From: Micrasema longulum
Taxonomy: Eukaryota; Arthropoda; Insecta; Trichoptera; Brachycentridae
DNA length: 64,000 nucleotides
Direction of reading: 5' to 3'
Assembly (NCBI GenBank): GCA_022494885.1
Contig: JAGVSM010005037.1
Span: 1-64,000, forward strand
This document shows positions 53,309 through 63,952 of the stretch, in pieces. Position 1 is the stretch's first letter. The number at the start of each line of letters is the position of its first letter. A model generated the notes under the pieces. The model was not told the origin of the DNA, searched no databases, and saw only the letters and a program-made list of their open reading frames with translations. Both the position numbers and the translations under genes were made by a program.

Positions 53309-53699
53309 ATAAATGACGCCCTTACAATAACACAATGTAACGCCAATGCAGAAATAAATCTGTATAAGATAGAGCTCGAAGGTAATACTCATAACAAGAA
53401 ATACAAAGACGCTGTTTTGTGGCCGGTGTTGGTTTGAAAGAGATTCAGTCGGTTATTGACAGTGATAGGGGATGGACGTAGCATGTAGAAGAAGACCGGC
53501 CTCTTTACGATTTTTAATTTATTTTGCTATATCAGGGCTAAACGTTTGTTCCTATAAATTATAGAAAAATAATTATTAAACTGCATGTCTCGGTGTTTTT
53601 TTTAAATGTCTTGCTTATAATATACAAGGTTTATATTTCAAAAAGTGGATTTTTCTGCAATTAAATATCTTAAAATTTATCTAAACTATTGGGATCAGG
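53309..53699. other. no gene recognised
   Basis: Includes ggccggtgttggtttgaaag and ggtgatagggg-type strings that may be LINE remnants. No readable motif. Confidence 0.35.
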
Positions 53700-54560
53700 A
53701 GGGATATATTAATGTGGACTAATCAGAAACTTCTCAGCATTTGCTCACGTGGAGAGGAAACCACTTTAAGCTCTTCAGGAGAAGCTGGCCTGTTGGCAGT
53801 AGTCAACAGGCCTTCCGTTCCACTAGAGGAGTGTTCGGCATTTTGTTCCCTACTTTGGTTTATTTTACCAATTTCCTGCGCTATATTTATCATGTATGAT
53901 ACTACCTCTCGTGTGAGTTCCTTATTACCTATCACCGATGGGATGTCGCATAGATCTTCACCCAGGCCTCTGCATCGCGCCTCTAGCTGTTGTCTTTGAA
54001 AGCTGAAAAAGGGGCAGTGCATCAACAGGTGAGGGACATCTTGAGGAGTTTCATCGTCGCATGGGCAGCTGTCGATCTTTGAGAGCTTGAAGCGATGCAG
54101 GTAGCTCATAAACCCACCATGACCCGTAAGCATCTGGGTGAGCTCGTAGCCAGCATTCTGCATTTTTCTGAAATCATAGGCATGAAAAATTGTAGGGAAA
54201 AACATTTTAGTTACACTTCCGGTTGTCTCACTCAAATAGCGATCGTTCCAGAGTTGAAGGGTCCTGCTTCTTATTTTCCTTTTGTCAAAACTTAGCGGAA
54301 AATCGGTGAAATCGGGGCTGTTTTCTTAAGCGTAGCCTCCCAAGCCTTTTCGTCAGCCTTTTCGTTGCCAAGGATTCCGCAGTGTCCTCGTATCCAGCCG
54401 ATGTACACGTCCTGGTGTCTGCATCGTAGATTCTGGATATCTGTTCTTATGTCCATTACAATAGAGTTGACCGAATTTCGGTCAGTTATTGCATGGACTC
54501 CAGATTTGCAATCTGTCAGGATCGTTATTGATCGATCCGTCTTGTGCTTGAGTAACACTA
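53700..54560 (-). pseudogene. RNase H-bearing LINE (R1/I-type), RNase H and C-terminus, relic
   Basis: Minus strand from 54558: RSITILTDCKSGVHAI carries the first RNase H aspartate, and YIGWIRGHCGILGNEKADEK carries the G-H-x-G-I-x-G-N-E-x-A-D block with the last catalytic Asp. The frame stops at 54292. A shift near 54300 leads into DKRKIRSRTLQLWNDRYLS, ETTGSVTKMFFPTIF, MLTGHGGFMSYLHRFKL, CPCDDETPQDVPHLLMHCP and FFSFQRQQLEARCRGLGEDL, with the frame open to 53723. RNase H followed by the H-G-x-F...C-x-C...H-L-L-x-x-C-P motif is the C-terminal half of the ORF2 protein in R1/I-group retrotransposons. Only one frameshift is visible, so this is among the least decayed relics. It is 5'-truncated at about 54560. 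Short plus frames here are shadows. Confidence 0.88.
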
Positions 54561-54579
54561 TTTAAAATTTTAAAAATAA

Positions 54580-54705
54580 TATATATATTTGACCCCTGTA
54601 TTTAGTAAGCCTTACGTGTCATGTACAAGGCTAAGATATTAGGAAACAATCGTTAATTATGCGATGTTTGATCACTGATCTTTGTTTATTACTTTTATGA
54701 GTCCA
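54580..54705 (-). mobile_element. 3' end of another copy of the RNase H LINE family
   Basis: The block gtatttagtaagccttacgt, then gtcatgtacaaggctaag, then gatcactgat, matches 52585-52690, which in the minus sense is 3' of the zinc-like motif. Here it lies immediately upstream (minus sense) of the truncated copy at 54558. Confidence 0.65.
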
Positions 54706-55324
54706 ATCACCAATTGTTCCAATGTCCAAGAACAATGATAACTGCAGTACACGATTATGTCATTGTATGTTTAGAGTTAATGTTATCAACCAGTTATTAT
54801 TATAAACAAATTACCAGCGGGTTCCACATACAAATAAAGTTTTTTTATATAAATTGATCGTTTTGTTTAAATTTACTTTATAAAAAATTCACATTAGTAT
54901 GTATTGCGAAGCTAAAAAACAAGTTCAGCACACGAATAAATCACCGAAATAACAAATAAAATAGCTGGAAATTTTCCCCAAGTCATGTACGCATGTAAAG
55001 GAGAACTTACGCATATATCATCATCCCGTTGAAGGCAATGGCGATGCTCCCATCGAAAATAATATGATCAAATCCTTTTTGAGAAGTTTGACAGGTTGAA
55101 TTTATTTTTTGATTCCGGTATTCTGCACTGAACATTTCTCTTCTTTAGATATCCCTCCTCTCGTAATTTCGAGTCTCGGGGCTTCCCTACCACCTCACCT
55201 GTAGTGATGCGCATAATCGAATGAATGAAACAAAGTAATATTTTGCGTCCAGTCTTTTATTCCGTATATTTGGTGATACAATCATTTACTGTTATTCCAT
55301 TTTTTATTTTAATTGTTGTGTAGC
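54706..55324. other. no gene recognised
   Basis: AT-rich, with a moderately balanced patch at 55140-55210 (ctctcgtaatttcgagtctc). Confidence 0.4.
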
Positions 55325-55640
55325 TATTTATTTATTTTATTTATTTATCTTTTTGTACATAATGCTATTTGTATATTGGCGGGCTTATTGCCAGATGGCA
55401 ATTTCTTTCAACCAACCTATAAAATTATAGTTTTATTTTTACAATTCAAGTTACAGAACATATTCAATAGAAAATAAAGAATGAAAAGCTTAAGATATGT
55501 AAAAATAGAAATAAACGTATTTGTTTGTATATTACCTTAAATCAAATTTATTTATCAATAGAAAAAAGGAAAAAAGGGGAAAGAGGATTGGAGATGTTTC
55601 TTCAGACGTGATTTCAGCTATGACACATTAGTATAGATAA
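55325..55640 (-). pseudogene. LINE family P, 3' end and last RT codons
   Basis: Minus strand: agctgaaatcacgtctgaag, then aaacatctccaatcctcttt, matches the codons for KSRLKKHL in the 12.4 and 18.8 kb copies. The 3' part is ctattgaatatgttctgtaa, ataggttggttgaaagaaat, tgccatctggcaataagccc, and the tail (ttatttattttatttattta on plus) is an AATA-type array at 55328-55349. Confidence 0.7.
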
Positions 55641-55834
55641 AAAATGAGGCTTAATATCTATCTTGTTCTTTTTTTTAAATAATAAAGGCTTTTATAACCT
55701 CAGAGTAATAAAGAGAAGCCCTTTAGTTTTGTTGCGTGGAACAACAGCTTTCCAAATTTTTGGTTTGGTTTTCAGTTTAATGACAACCGTGTAACGGATG
55801 GTTTCGGTTTGCACTTGCAATACGGAAATAACAC
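55641..55834. other. no gene recognised
   Basis: AT-rich. Confidence 0.4.
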
Positions 55835-56215
55835 ATACGAATACCAATAAAAATATATGAAAGGGATTAAGAATAATTTATTATATTTTTTAAATGTTTT
55901 CATACGTAAATCTAAACAAAAAATTTAATAAAAAACGTTGCCAGAAAAACGCGACGTGTTTGGCCTTGGTTGTTGTGACGTCAATATTTGTGATATTGTT
56001 CTGACTAAATGCAATAACCAGGAATAAATAAACATGAATTGTGACGTATTAGGGGCGTGGTCAATGGAATGACAGTTTTTGCTGGAATTCAAAATTACAA
56101 ATTTTAAAGTTTTTTCTATGCTACTAATAATTAGCAAAAAAAAATATTTTTTACTGAATAGTATTTCACGAACTAATATTACTTTTAAAATGTTTTAATT
56201 AAAAGGGATATTTCC
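55835..56215 (-). repeat. dispersed repeat K, copy 3
   Basis: Inverted copy of 4512-4815: acatacgaataccaataaaa, gttgtgacgtcaatatttgt, ggggcgtggtcaatggaatg, attcaaaattacaaatttta, tgctactaataattagcaaa, gaatagtatttcac. It retains a TGACGTCA at 55977-55984, as does copy 1. Confidence 0.6.
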
Positions 56216-58034
56216 CTATCATCGACCTGAGTACATACTGCCCGTTATATTGCTGTCAATTGTAGAATTGTTTTTGTCCGTATGGGCGACTCTATTAGCC
56301 AGTCTTGTATTATTACTCTAAGGCTATAACAGGCCTGAATTACATATTTTTTTCGATTTACAGAAAATTCCTTATTGAACAGTTTTATGTGAATGTGTTA
56401 TTTTTTTTCTTTTTTAATGCCTTTAATTAAAATATCTCTACTGCCTAATGAAACACGACGTTCAAACATCGTTTGCCGAAGGATTTTTTTAGCACAGTTT
56501 TTTAACAGTCAAGTATTAGTCGATACTCCTATAAAGACTTTTACCAAGAATAATTTACATTAACAAACATTAATATTTCCTTTACTCTCCCTTCCAATTG
56601 ATGTGTAGCTAGTAGCTAGCTGTAAATTTAATAAATACTTTGTTAAAATTTTCGGTTTTCCTACGTTGTATACTTACTAATCGGTTTAAATAATTTATTC
56701 ATTATTATATTAATAAGAAACAGAAAAATTCTTCAATTCTTCATGATTTTGCTGGTTTTTCTACGTTTTTAGTTATCTATTCCATCTGAACTTTAAATTG
56801 TTTTCCGACAACTTTTAAAACCCTTTAACCCTGCCTTTTTTTGTTTAACCCTCACATAAACCCGTTTTTTGGTAAATTTTCAGAACTGATTTTGAATATT
56901 TAAGTCGATTTTGGGTTTTCACAGAACGGTTTGATTTTTTACTACTAATTATTAAAACAATATTTTTAGACACTCTCAAATTTATTATTGAGTATACATT
57001 CAAATTATGATGTTATTAATGTAATCGGATGAATTTGTCGTAATAACCGCTTATTTACATCACTATTTACCTGTCATAACTCAGCCATCCCTCTTACAAT
57101 TCACCTATGGATATAATATTGGAGTGATGACCCGTTTCCGCCTTCCACAGCCGGTTCTGATTTCCCAATCGCCACTTAATCAGAACGTGCTGGAAAATTA
57201 TGCATCAAATCTGAATAACTTTAATATTTACAATATTAACCCATATTCCAGCTGTATATTTTATGTTATTAGTTTATCAGATGTAAGAAGCACCTTTTAT
57301 TGATGTATAATTGAAAATTGAAAATAAATGTGGTTTTATGATTTCAACAACATCTTTAGTGTCGTAAAACCTCCATACTTCATATTTATTAACAGTTTCT
57401 GACTTAAGACACTGTTTAAATTATTAATTGAATTTTTATTAAAATCTCAATCATCAGGGATCGATTTTTCAAAACACGATACTCTCCCTATATTCGATTT
57501 ATTTTTTTAAAATTAAAGCTAGTATCGAGACGCATCAATTACCTGAAAAATCTCACCACAACTCGTTAAAAATAGTCTTAAAAAATATCAAAGTCTTCCT
57601 GGTTTTTCAAAACACGGTATTTTATTGTGTATATTATAATCCCTAATTTCAATCATTTGTATTGGGTGTTATGAAATACTATAGAAAATAATAAATTATG
57701 CATTTATTTATTTATCAATTTTTTTCACATTGTAAACAATAATCAATAATAAAAATAATATGACCTCACTGAGTTACCCGAGCCGAGGACACTTAACAAT
57801 ATAGGTACTTTTTTTTAAAATCATAAATTAGATTACCTTCATGCTTAGTTGTAAGGTGTAATTTTAAAAAAAAATGTTCCCTTTCTCAAGTGTCCCATGC
57901 CAAGGCAAATATTCAACAATATTTTGATACATACCCAAATACATTTTTAACAAAATTTTACTGTTACGTGTATTTCACAGTATAAGAAACTATGCAAATA
58001 ACAGATCTAAATTATCGCAATACAGAAGAAAAAA
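56216..58034. other. 1.8 kb with no gene recognised
   Basis: AT-rich, except for a balanced stretch at 57085-57185 (gacccgtttccgccttccac, agccggttctgatttcccaa). At 57555-57580 acaactcgttaaaaatagtc resembles the SINE-A tail but is too short to assign. Confidence 0.4.
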
Positions 58035-58130
58035 AAATTGAAAAGGGAATATGGAAGTCTAGGCATTTACGGGGCTTATGACCTGTCATTAGCTGATTTA
58101 AGTGGCCACTGTATAAACTGTGGACACACT
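58035..58130 (-). repeat. FB repeat fragment
   Basis: Contains gaaaagggaatatggaagtc, taggcatttacggggcttat, gacctgtcattagctgattt, aagtggccact. This is one arm only, oriented as the left arm of 63584-63861. Confidence 0.65.
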
Positions 58131-58337
58131 TAAAATATTGTTGTCATACAAATAGCAACTATTTTTTACCTATTTAGCCTAGTCTAATTTTGAATCCGTG
58201 CCTACATTATCATTAACCACATCTTGATAGGAATTTTATAGTGTGAGTACTTTATTATTATTAATTAAAAAAAATACAAATTTTCCGTTTACATTTGGTA
58301 CATTTTTTATTACATCCCCTGTATTAAATCCCCTCTC
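58131..58337. other. no gene recognised
   Basis: AT-rich, directly upstream of a LINE fragment. Confidence 0.35.
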
Positions 58338-58820
58338 TCTGTAAACCAAATCATCGAATGGTTTAAGAGTTTCAAATACCTGGGAGTATATGATACAGAA
58401 AATGGCAGCTTTCAAAAAGAACTGGGAGTGCGGTTAGGAGTAGCAGGCGCCAAATTCAACAGGATGAGGGATGTCTGGAGATTGGATATTCATTCAGTGA
58501 AAACCGAATTCCGCCTTTATAACGCCTGCATAACACCTATTCTCCTCTACGGATGTGAATCGTGTCACCTCTCCAGGGGTTAAAATAGCAAAATTCTGAG
58601 TTTTGAGAATAGGTGTCTCAGAAGTTTGTTGGGCGTGCGGTGGTTTAACTTTGTGAGAAATGAGGTAGTGTCAGAACTTCGAGGAGAACCTGACTTAGGA
58701 GGACACAAAGGAGTTGGCGGCCTACAAAGATGCATGGAGGCTCTTTGTGGATACCATATGCTCCAGCTAGAGAGCGGACATGGAATGATGATGATAATGA
58801 TGATATTTCATTGTACTTAG
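58338..58820 (+). pseudogene. endonuclease/RT-type LINE C-terminal region, internally deleted
   Basis: The plus frame 58338-58820 reads SVNQIIEWFKSFKYLGVYDT, ENGSFQKELGVRLGVAGAKF, NRMRDVWRLDIHSVKTEF, RLYNACITPILLYGCES, CHLSRG, one TAA stop, NSKILSFENRCLRSLLGVRW, FNFVRNEVVSELRGEP. It then jumps to HMLQLESGHGMMMI. F-K-Y-L-G, K-T-x-x-R-L-x-N, L-L-Y-G-C-E-S, and R-x-L-L-G-V-R-W-x-(N/D)-F are the same blocks as at 30.6 kb. The section coding for RRWxWLGHVLR, GRPxxTW and DRxxWR is deleted. The element ends with the repeat gaatgatgatgataatgatg. One stop besides the deletion inactivates it. Confidence 0.85.
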
Positions 58821-58930
58821 ACTGGTACCTCAAGCGTAAGACCGAGCATCTTAACTTCATGTAAAAATATCAAAACAATATTATGATATAAATATGATAT
58901 ACGATCGGTGTATTAATGTAGTGCTCTATG
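58806..58930 (+). repeat. SINE-D body fragment
   Basis: Reads atttcattgtacttagactg, gtacctcaagcgtaagaccg, then cttcatgtaaaaatatcaaa and gtattaatgtagtgctctat. Oriented as at 24330 and lacking the ATG tail and head. It follows directly on the ATG-repeat end of the LINE. Confidence 0.6.
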
Positions 58931-59814
58931 AATAAAAGTGTTTTAAAGCGTCGTCTGTAATTTTTAAATTGGTTTTTTTTTCATGAAAATCTGAATACGT
59001 GTTATTTATTTTAGTACTACCTTACTATGTGAAAAAAAGACTACAATCTTTCGTACTTAAAATGCTTAACCGATCACTCTTGTTTATTGTCTAATCTAGA
59101 TTGCAATAGTTATAAAATAAAGCTTTGGTACAAAGTTTTTTATATACAAATGGTTAAATTGAATTAACCATCACAACCACATCGAAAATTTTACTCAGTG
59201 ATTTTTCAGGACACATTACCCATGAGTTAAAATGTTTTAACCCTTAGATCATACGAAAAACTGTGTTTTCTTAGGTGTATATCGTTTTCGCTGAGTTTAC
59301 GTATTTTGCAAGAATGTTTATGACTTTGCTATGGCCAAGAAGATCGTAAAAATTATACTAATAGCAGCGTTTACGTGTACTTACAGTTTTTAAAACGTTA
59401 CTCAAACGAAGTAATGACGTCATAAAGGCAAACACGAAATTGCGTCGTTGCATTTTTCGCCTTCTTATCAAAACCACGAGAAGGCAAGGACAACTTGAGG
59501 GTTGGTTATGTAAAATATTTTATGTAAACTCCAAAATTTATTTTCATTTTAACTAACGTGTTTTTGCATTTCAAAAAAAAATTATTCGTTCTTTGGCGTA
59601 ATTTGTAAAAAGGAGTATTACTTATTTGAATACCCAATTTACTGTTCAAATACTATGTTTTAAAAAACTCTGCGAACGGCGTTTAAACTAGTGTTACATT
59701 CAGCAAAAAAGAGCTATTTTAAAATTCAGTTACCTATTTTTTTTTACTTCGTCTTAAAAAAATAGCGAAATTATAGACCACAAATGTCCTAAAATACAGA
59801 TTTGGAACTGTTTA
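58931..59814. other. no gene recognised
   Basis: AT-rich. One TGACGTCA at about 59413. Confidence 0.4.
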
Positions 59815-60110
59815 AAAATCAATTTAATTTATTTGCTTAGTTAAACACTTTATAAACATATACAGTTTACATACATATGCATAAGGCGGGCATATTGCCT
59901 AAGGCCATTTCTTTCTACCTACCCAAACCGTTTGTAGGTATATTATAGAATTTTTACTGTCAAATAAAACATGTACATGGATAATTTAAAAAAATCAAGA
60001 TATCTACACTTTACTATGAAGAGAGGAGGGGGTAAAAAGGAGCAAGGAAAAACTCAAATATTCAGGAGTTGACATTCTCCAAGTCTCCAGTCTCTCAGTC
60101 ACTCTCCAAG
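59815..60110 (-). mobile_element. LINE 3' end, family P, third tail
   Basis: Minus sense: tacaaacggtttgggtaggt, agaaagaaatggccttaggc, aatatgcccgcctta. These parallel ttggttgaaagaaattgcca-type blocks at 55430 and 19730. It is more diverged than those two, so it may be a sister family. Confidence 0.5.
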
Positions 60111-60249
60111 CACAAAATGTAGCTTCTTTTTTTTTGAAGAGTGACAGTTATAACATTTACTAGATATATAAAAGTAGATTTGTATTAGAATTCAAAAAAC
60201 ATGAACCACTCTATTTACATATAAGTTATTAATTTAAAAAATACTTGGT

Positions 60250-60325
60250 ACACTTCCACTTATTTATTTTGACCAATTAACGCTTTCACCCTCTAATGGG
60301 CATCTTCAGACTGGTGAATATTATA
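60250..60325 (+). repeat. dispersed repeat O, copy 2
   Basis: ttgaccaattaacgctttca, ccctctaatgggcatcttca, gactgg, matching 22050-22110. Confidence 0.5.
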
Positions 60326-60856
60326 CAGTGTAAGGATAATTTATATAAAACTCAATATTATCTGAAGTGTAGGTACATTTATAAATAAGTATTTTTTAAA
60401 ATTAATCACTTATATGTAAATATAAGTTATTACATCATCAAATGCCACAATTCAAGAATTTTATACTATGCTTTTTCAGTTGTTTTATGACTTTCAATAA
60501 AATTTTTTAAAAAACGTTTAGTGTACTGTATAGAAACCTTAAAAAATCATGAGTATATTTTATTAAATGTAAGTGTGACATTTGCCGTTTTTAGAAAATA
60601 TTTGTATTTTAGTGGTTTTTAGTGTAAACTTAACAACACTTAACAAAACTCAGTATGAACAGTTGAAATAAAAATAGCGGTTTTTAATAAATTGTATAGT
60701 AGTTGAACTTTTCATGTATAGATTCAAAATATTCATTAAACACTGCCAAAAATCTAAATAAAAGAATATCCACAACTCCTTTTAATTTTCAAAAAATGAT
60801 TTCTAATGGCGCTGTATAGTGGTAGAAATGATTATTTAAGAATAAATCGATGCTGG
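60326..60856. other. no gene recognised
   Basis: AT-rich. Confidence 0.4.
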
Positions 60857-61068
60857 TACTGGTATAATGCATTATGTCATTAAAAGAACTTCCGGGATAA
60901 TCGCATTTATTGCTGTTTATTTTTTCAACGCATTATTTCTCCCTAAAGCTTTGAAAGAGTAATCTTTATAGGCATAGCATAAAATTTAAAATCAACATCT
61001 TGCACCAATATTAAAAAATATTTGAAATAAGTATATGAAGACTGTTGACTTAATGCATTCTGTCAGTA
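60857..61068. mobile_element. 212-bp MITE-like element, repeat R
   Basis: The left end tactggtataatgcattatg, then tcatt, and the right end, read inward, tactgacagaatgcattaag, then tcaac, are imperfect inverted repeats of about 23 bp. The interior matches 33600-33720 in inverted orientation. The TA at both outer edges would fit a Tc1/mariner-type target site. Confidence 0.55.
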
Positions 61069-61309
61069 TATCCTCATTATTTTGTCCATTCGTACGAATC
61101 AATGTGGACAATTGCTATTTTCAGAAGAAAAAAACCCTATTTATACAGTTTTTTTTTATTTATCAATATTTAGAAAAAAGAACGACTGTATGAACGCATA
61201 GACCAACAATAATAATGTCCGATAATATCGTTTTGGAAAATTTTGGTCATTTGAAGTTTTTAGAATTTTTTTATCTATTATAAACATATAACAATAGACT
61301 GGGTCAAAA
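61069..61309. other. no gene recognised
   Basis: AT-rich. Confidence 0.4.
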
Positions 61310-61655
61310 AAATGAAACCCTTATTGTTGTAAAGAGATTCATCTGATCGGTTTTTTTTCACATATTAGGCATCGCCTGAAAACAATTTTCCAATTGTTAA
61401 ACTTCTTCTTGGACCAGTTAATATTTATGTCTAGATCTCTTCACAACAATAAAGGTTTCAGATCTTTAACTTCACTTAAATCATCACATGGAAAAATGGA
61501 AGAAATATGAGTGCTCAAACATAGGCAAAATGGTGAATGTTACACAATGTGTAAAGTGGCCGCGTAAACCAGTCAGTGACAGGTCATAAGCCGTGCAAAT
61601 GCCTAGACTTCCATATTCCCTTCTCTAAAATGTTCTTCATCCCCGTTGTAATTTG
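61310..61655 (+). repeat. FB repeat copy
   Basis: Contains ttaggcatcgcctgaaaaca, cttcttcttggaccagttaa, aataaaggtttcagatcttt, atggtgaatgttacacaatg, caggtcataagccgtgcaaa, tgcctagacttccatattcc, gttcttcatccccgttgtaa. It is close to the 1.7 kb copy in extent. Confidence 0.7.
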
Positions 61656-62987
61656 TTAAATATTAACTTAATTGAAATTTATTTTCAAAGTTCAACATAC
61701 GATTTTACTTACCTTAATATCTAATTGCAAGAAATATGTTTCGATTACTAATTTACTTAGCGGTCATTTTAAAGTTTAGTTTTAAAGGTTTACTTTTATT
61801 TTTTAAATTATTCTTTGTATCGAAATTTTAAGTATTAATTTAACATTTTCTAACGTAAAAAATGGATACATCGTTCGAACGCAAACTGTATTTTTCAGTT
61901 TTAAAATGAATTAGTGGTTTCGCTTCCGCTCTGTTAACGTTTATATTTGCTCACTGCGAAGCTTTGAAACTCTTTGAAAAACTGGCTTTCGTTTCCAATT
62001 TGCATACTACATCCATCGGTCATAAAAGTGCTTGAGTTTCAGTAGACTGTTATAAAGTATTTCTTGATAATATTTTGTGTTTGATTAAAAATCTGAAAAG
62101 ACGTGAATAATTGCCATTTGCTACTGCAGCTATGATGTTATCTACTTGCTACATTAAAAAGTTTTATTTGTACATTTTTATGTACAATTTTAATTCTGAA
62201 TTTCATTGATTTAGAAAACTTCATTAAAGAAAAGTTTTAGCAAGCAATGACCACTGGTTAAAAGCACTCAAGGTCTCTAGATTTTTTACTATAGTGACGG
62301 TGTTATCATATTTTCCGTGCGATGTCAAAAAAAAAATTCTACAATGGTTTAAAATACGGAAATTTTTAATTTCATTAAAACGAGTCGTATCATGCCCCAT
62401 GGGACAATTGGCACGTATTACGTTACCACTCTATACTTGTACGCAATATTTGTTAAAAGCACAATCGGCGTGGATGGCGTGTGACGTCACAGTAACGTGA
62501 CGCCAACTGCGAGCCGATTCATATGTGTTCGTTTTTAAACCCAATAATTATAAATGAAAACTTGTTTGTTATGTATTGATGGTTTTATGTATTTAGTTAT
62601 TTGACAAATTGTAAACTGCATATTTGTCCAGCGGGCTTTTTCAAAATTTCCGATTCATTCCTAAAGTTATTATATTCGTCTAATCTTTTTTTTTATTACG
62701 TTGCTATATAAATAAATATGAATAATATAATAACTATAAAATATAATATAAAACTAGCTAAGTATTAGGCAAAAAATAAAAGAAACAATAGCTATTATTA
62801 GGTCAGTAAAATACAAAAAGTCAAAGTTATTTTTACAGCTTTCGAATAATCAAAGTTACTTTGATTGTATCGCTATTAGAATTTTTAATCTTAAAACTGA
62901 CAATCAAAAACGATAATTTAATTTTTTTCCATAACCGTTTCCGAGCCGGTGTAGTCTGACGATTGGAGAATTTACGCAACAATTCTT
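61656..62987. other. 1.3 kb with no gene recognised
   Basis: AT-rich apart from 62460-62530 (gtgtgacgtcacagtaacgt, gacgccaactgcgagccgat). The frame at 62294-62500 has no recognisable motif. Confidence 0.4.
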
Positions 62988-63430
62988 GTGATTATAATTA
63001 TGGTTACATTTTTGTGGCTACACGAGCAGATCACAGCAGAATGCTCGTACTATGGAATGCCGAAAACACGTACGACTTTCGCTCTGAGAAATTTCTCTTT
63101 TGTGGCCTTAAGAGTGTTCAATGTCCTGGATAAACATGTTGAGTTATCCAAAACGAAGGTCATTTTCAGGAGAAGTATACAAGTGTAGGTTTTGACTAAG
63201 GAAAAAGATCGTTGCTGCAGACTGCTGCGAGACATTACATAGATGTTTATATGATATTAAACGTGCTGTCCAGATGTATATTGAAATTTATGTTAATGTA
63301 AAATTTTTTATCTGTAGTGTTCTTTAATAATATGCATGCTTCCACTTACTATTTTGTTGTATTCCAACTCTTGGCTTCTTGAAGTTAGGTATACGTGATT
63401 TTTTTTCTTTAATATGTGTCTTTATATAAA
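62988..63430 (+). pseudogene. possible LINE RT C-terminus and tail
   Basis: The plus frame to 63188 ends SYYGMPKTRTTFALRNFSFV, then ALRVFNVLDKHVELSKTKVI, then FRRSIQV. The R-N-F-S-F-V-A-x-R-V-F-N-x-L...F-R/K-x-x-x pattern agrees with RT C-termini of LINEs. About 230 bp on, the sequence ends ataaataaattaaataaaaa, as a LINE tail would. Less certain than the other RT ends. Confidence 0.45.
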
Positions 63431-63468
63431 TAAATTAAATAAAAATAGAAAACATCTGGCTATCTGAA

Positions 63469-63583
63469 ATCGGGTTGTGGTCCTGTGGCTAGCGTCTTGG
63501 ACTCACGGAACAATGGCCCGTGATTCGAATCTCACTCTACTCCAACTTTATTTCCATTTTCTAATAGTGAGTTATTTACAACT
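63469..63583 (+). repeat. SINE-A, 5' part, split by FB
   Basis: atcgggttgtggtcctgtgg, then the A-box-like ggctagcgtcttgg, the B-box-like gtgattcgaatct, and ctaatagtgagttatttaca. It ends in acaact, which repeats at 63862-63867. Confidence 0.85.
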
Positions 63584-63861
63584 AAACAATGTTTGAGTAT
63601 GTCCAAATGCTTGCAGACTGGCAGGATTTCCTCCTTAGGGAGTTATTCATATTAAAATTTATTTCAACGGAGAGGGAAAACATTTTTGAGAAGGGAATAT
63701 TGAAGTCTAGGCATTTACAGGGCTTATGACTTGTCATTGGCTGTGTGTAAGTGGTCACTTAAACTAGCCAACGACAGGTCATAAGCCCTGTAAATGCCTA
63801 GACTTCCATATTCCCTTCTCAAAAATGTTTTCTCTCTCTGTTGAAATAAATTTTAATATAT
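63584..63861. mobile_element. complete FB foldback element inserted in SINE-A
   Basis: A 278-bp insertion flanked by acaact on both sides. It begins with the outer motif aacaatgtttgagtatgtcc. Then come two long inverted arms, about 63649-63742 and 63766-63861, differing at only about five positions, separated by roughly 23 bp. Arm landmarks are attaaaatttatttcaac, catttttgagaagggaatat, gaagtctaggcatttacagg and gcttatgac. The whole would fold into a near-perfect 93-bp hairpin. No coding sequence. It provides the insertion boundaries for the family. Confidence 0.85.
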
Positions 63862-63945
63862 ACAACTCGTTGAAAATGGCCCTAAAAATTAAATATTTGG
63901 GTAAATCATAAAAACGCAAATATTTCGTTTTAAAACAAAAAATAT
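63862..63945 (+). repeat. SINE-A, 3' part, after the FB insertion
   Basis: Resumes acaactcgttgaaaatggcc, then aaatatttgggtaaatcata, then aacgcaaatatttcg. Confidence 0.85.
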
Positions 63946-63952
63946 ATATATA

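Noticed and set aside
53712..53999. 95-codon plus-strand frame
   Set aside because: Antisense to the C-terminus of the RNase H-bearing LINE.
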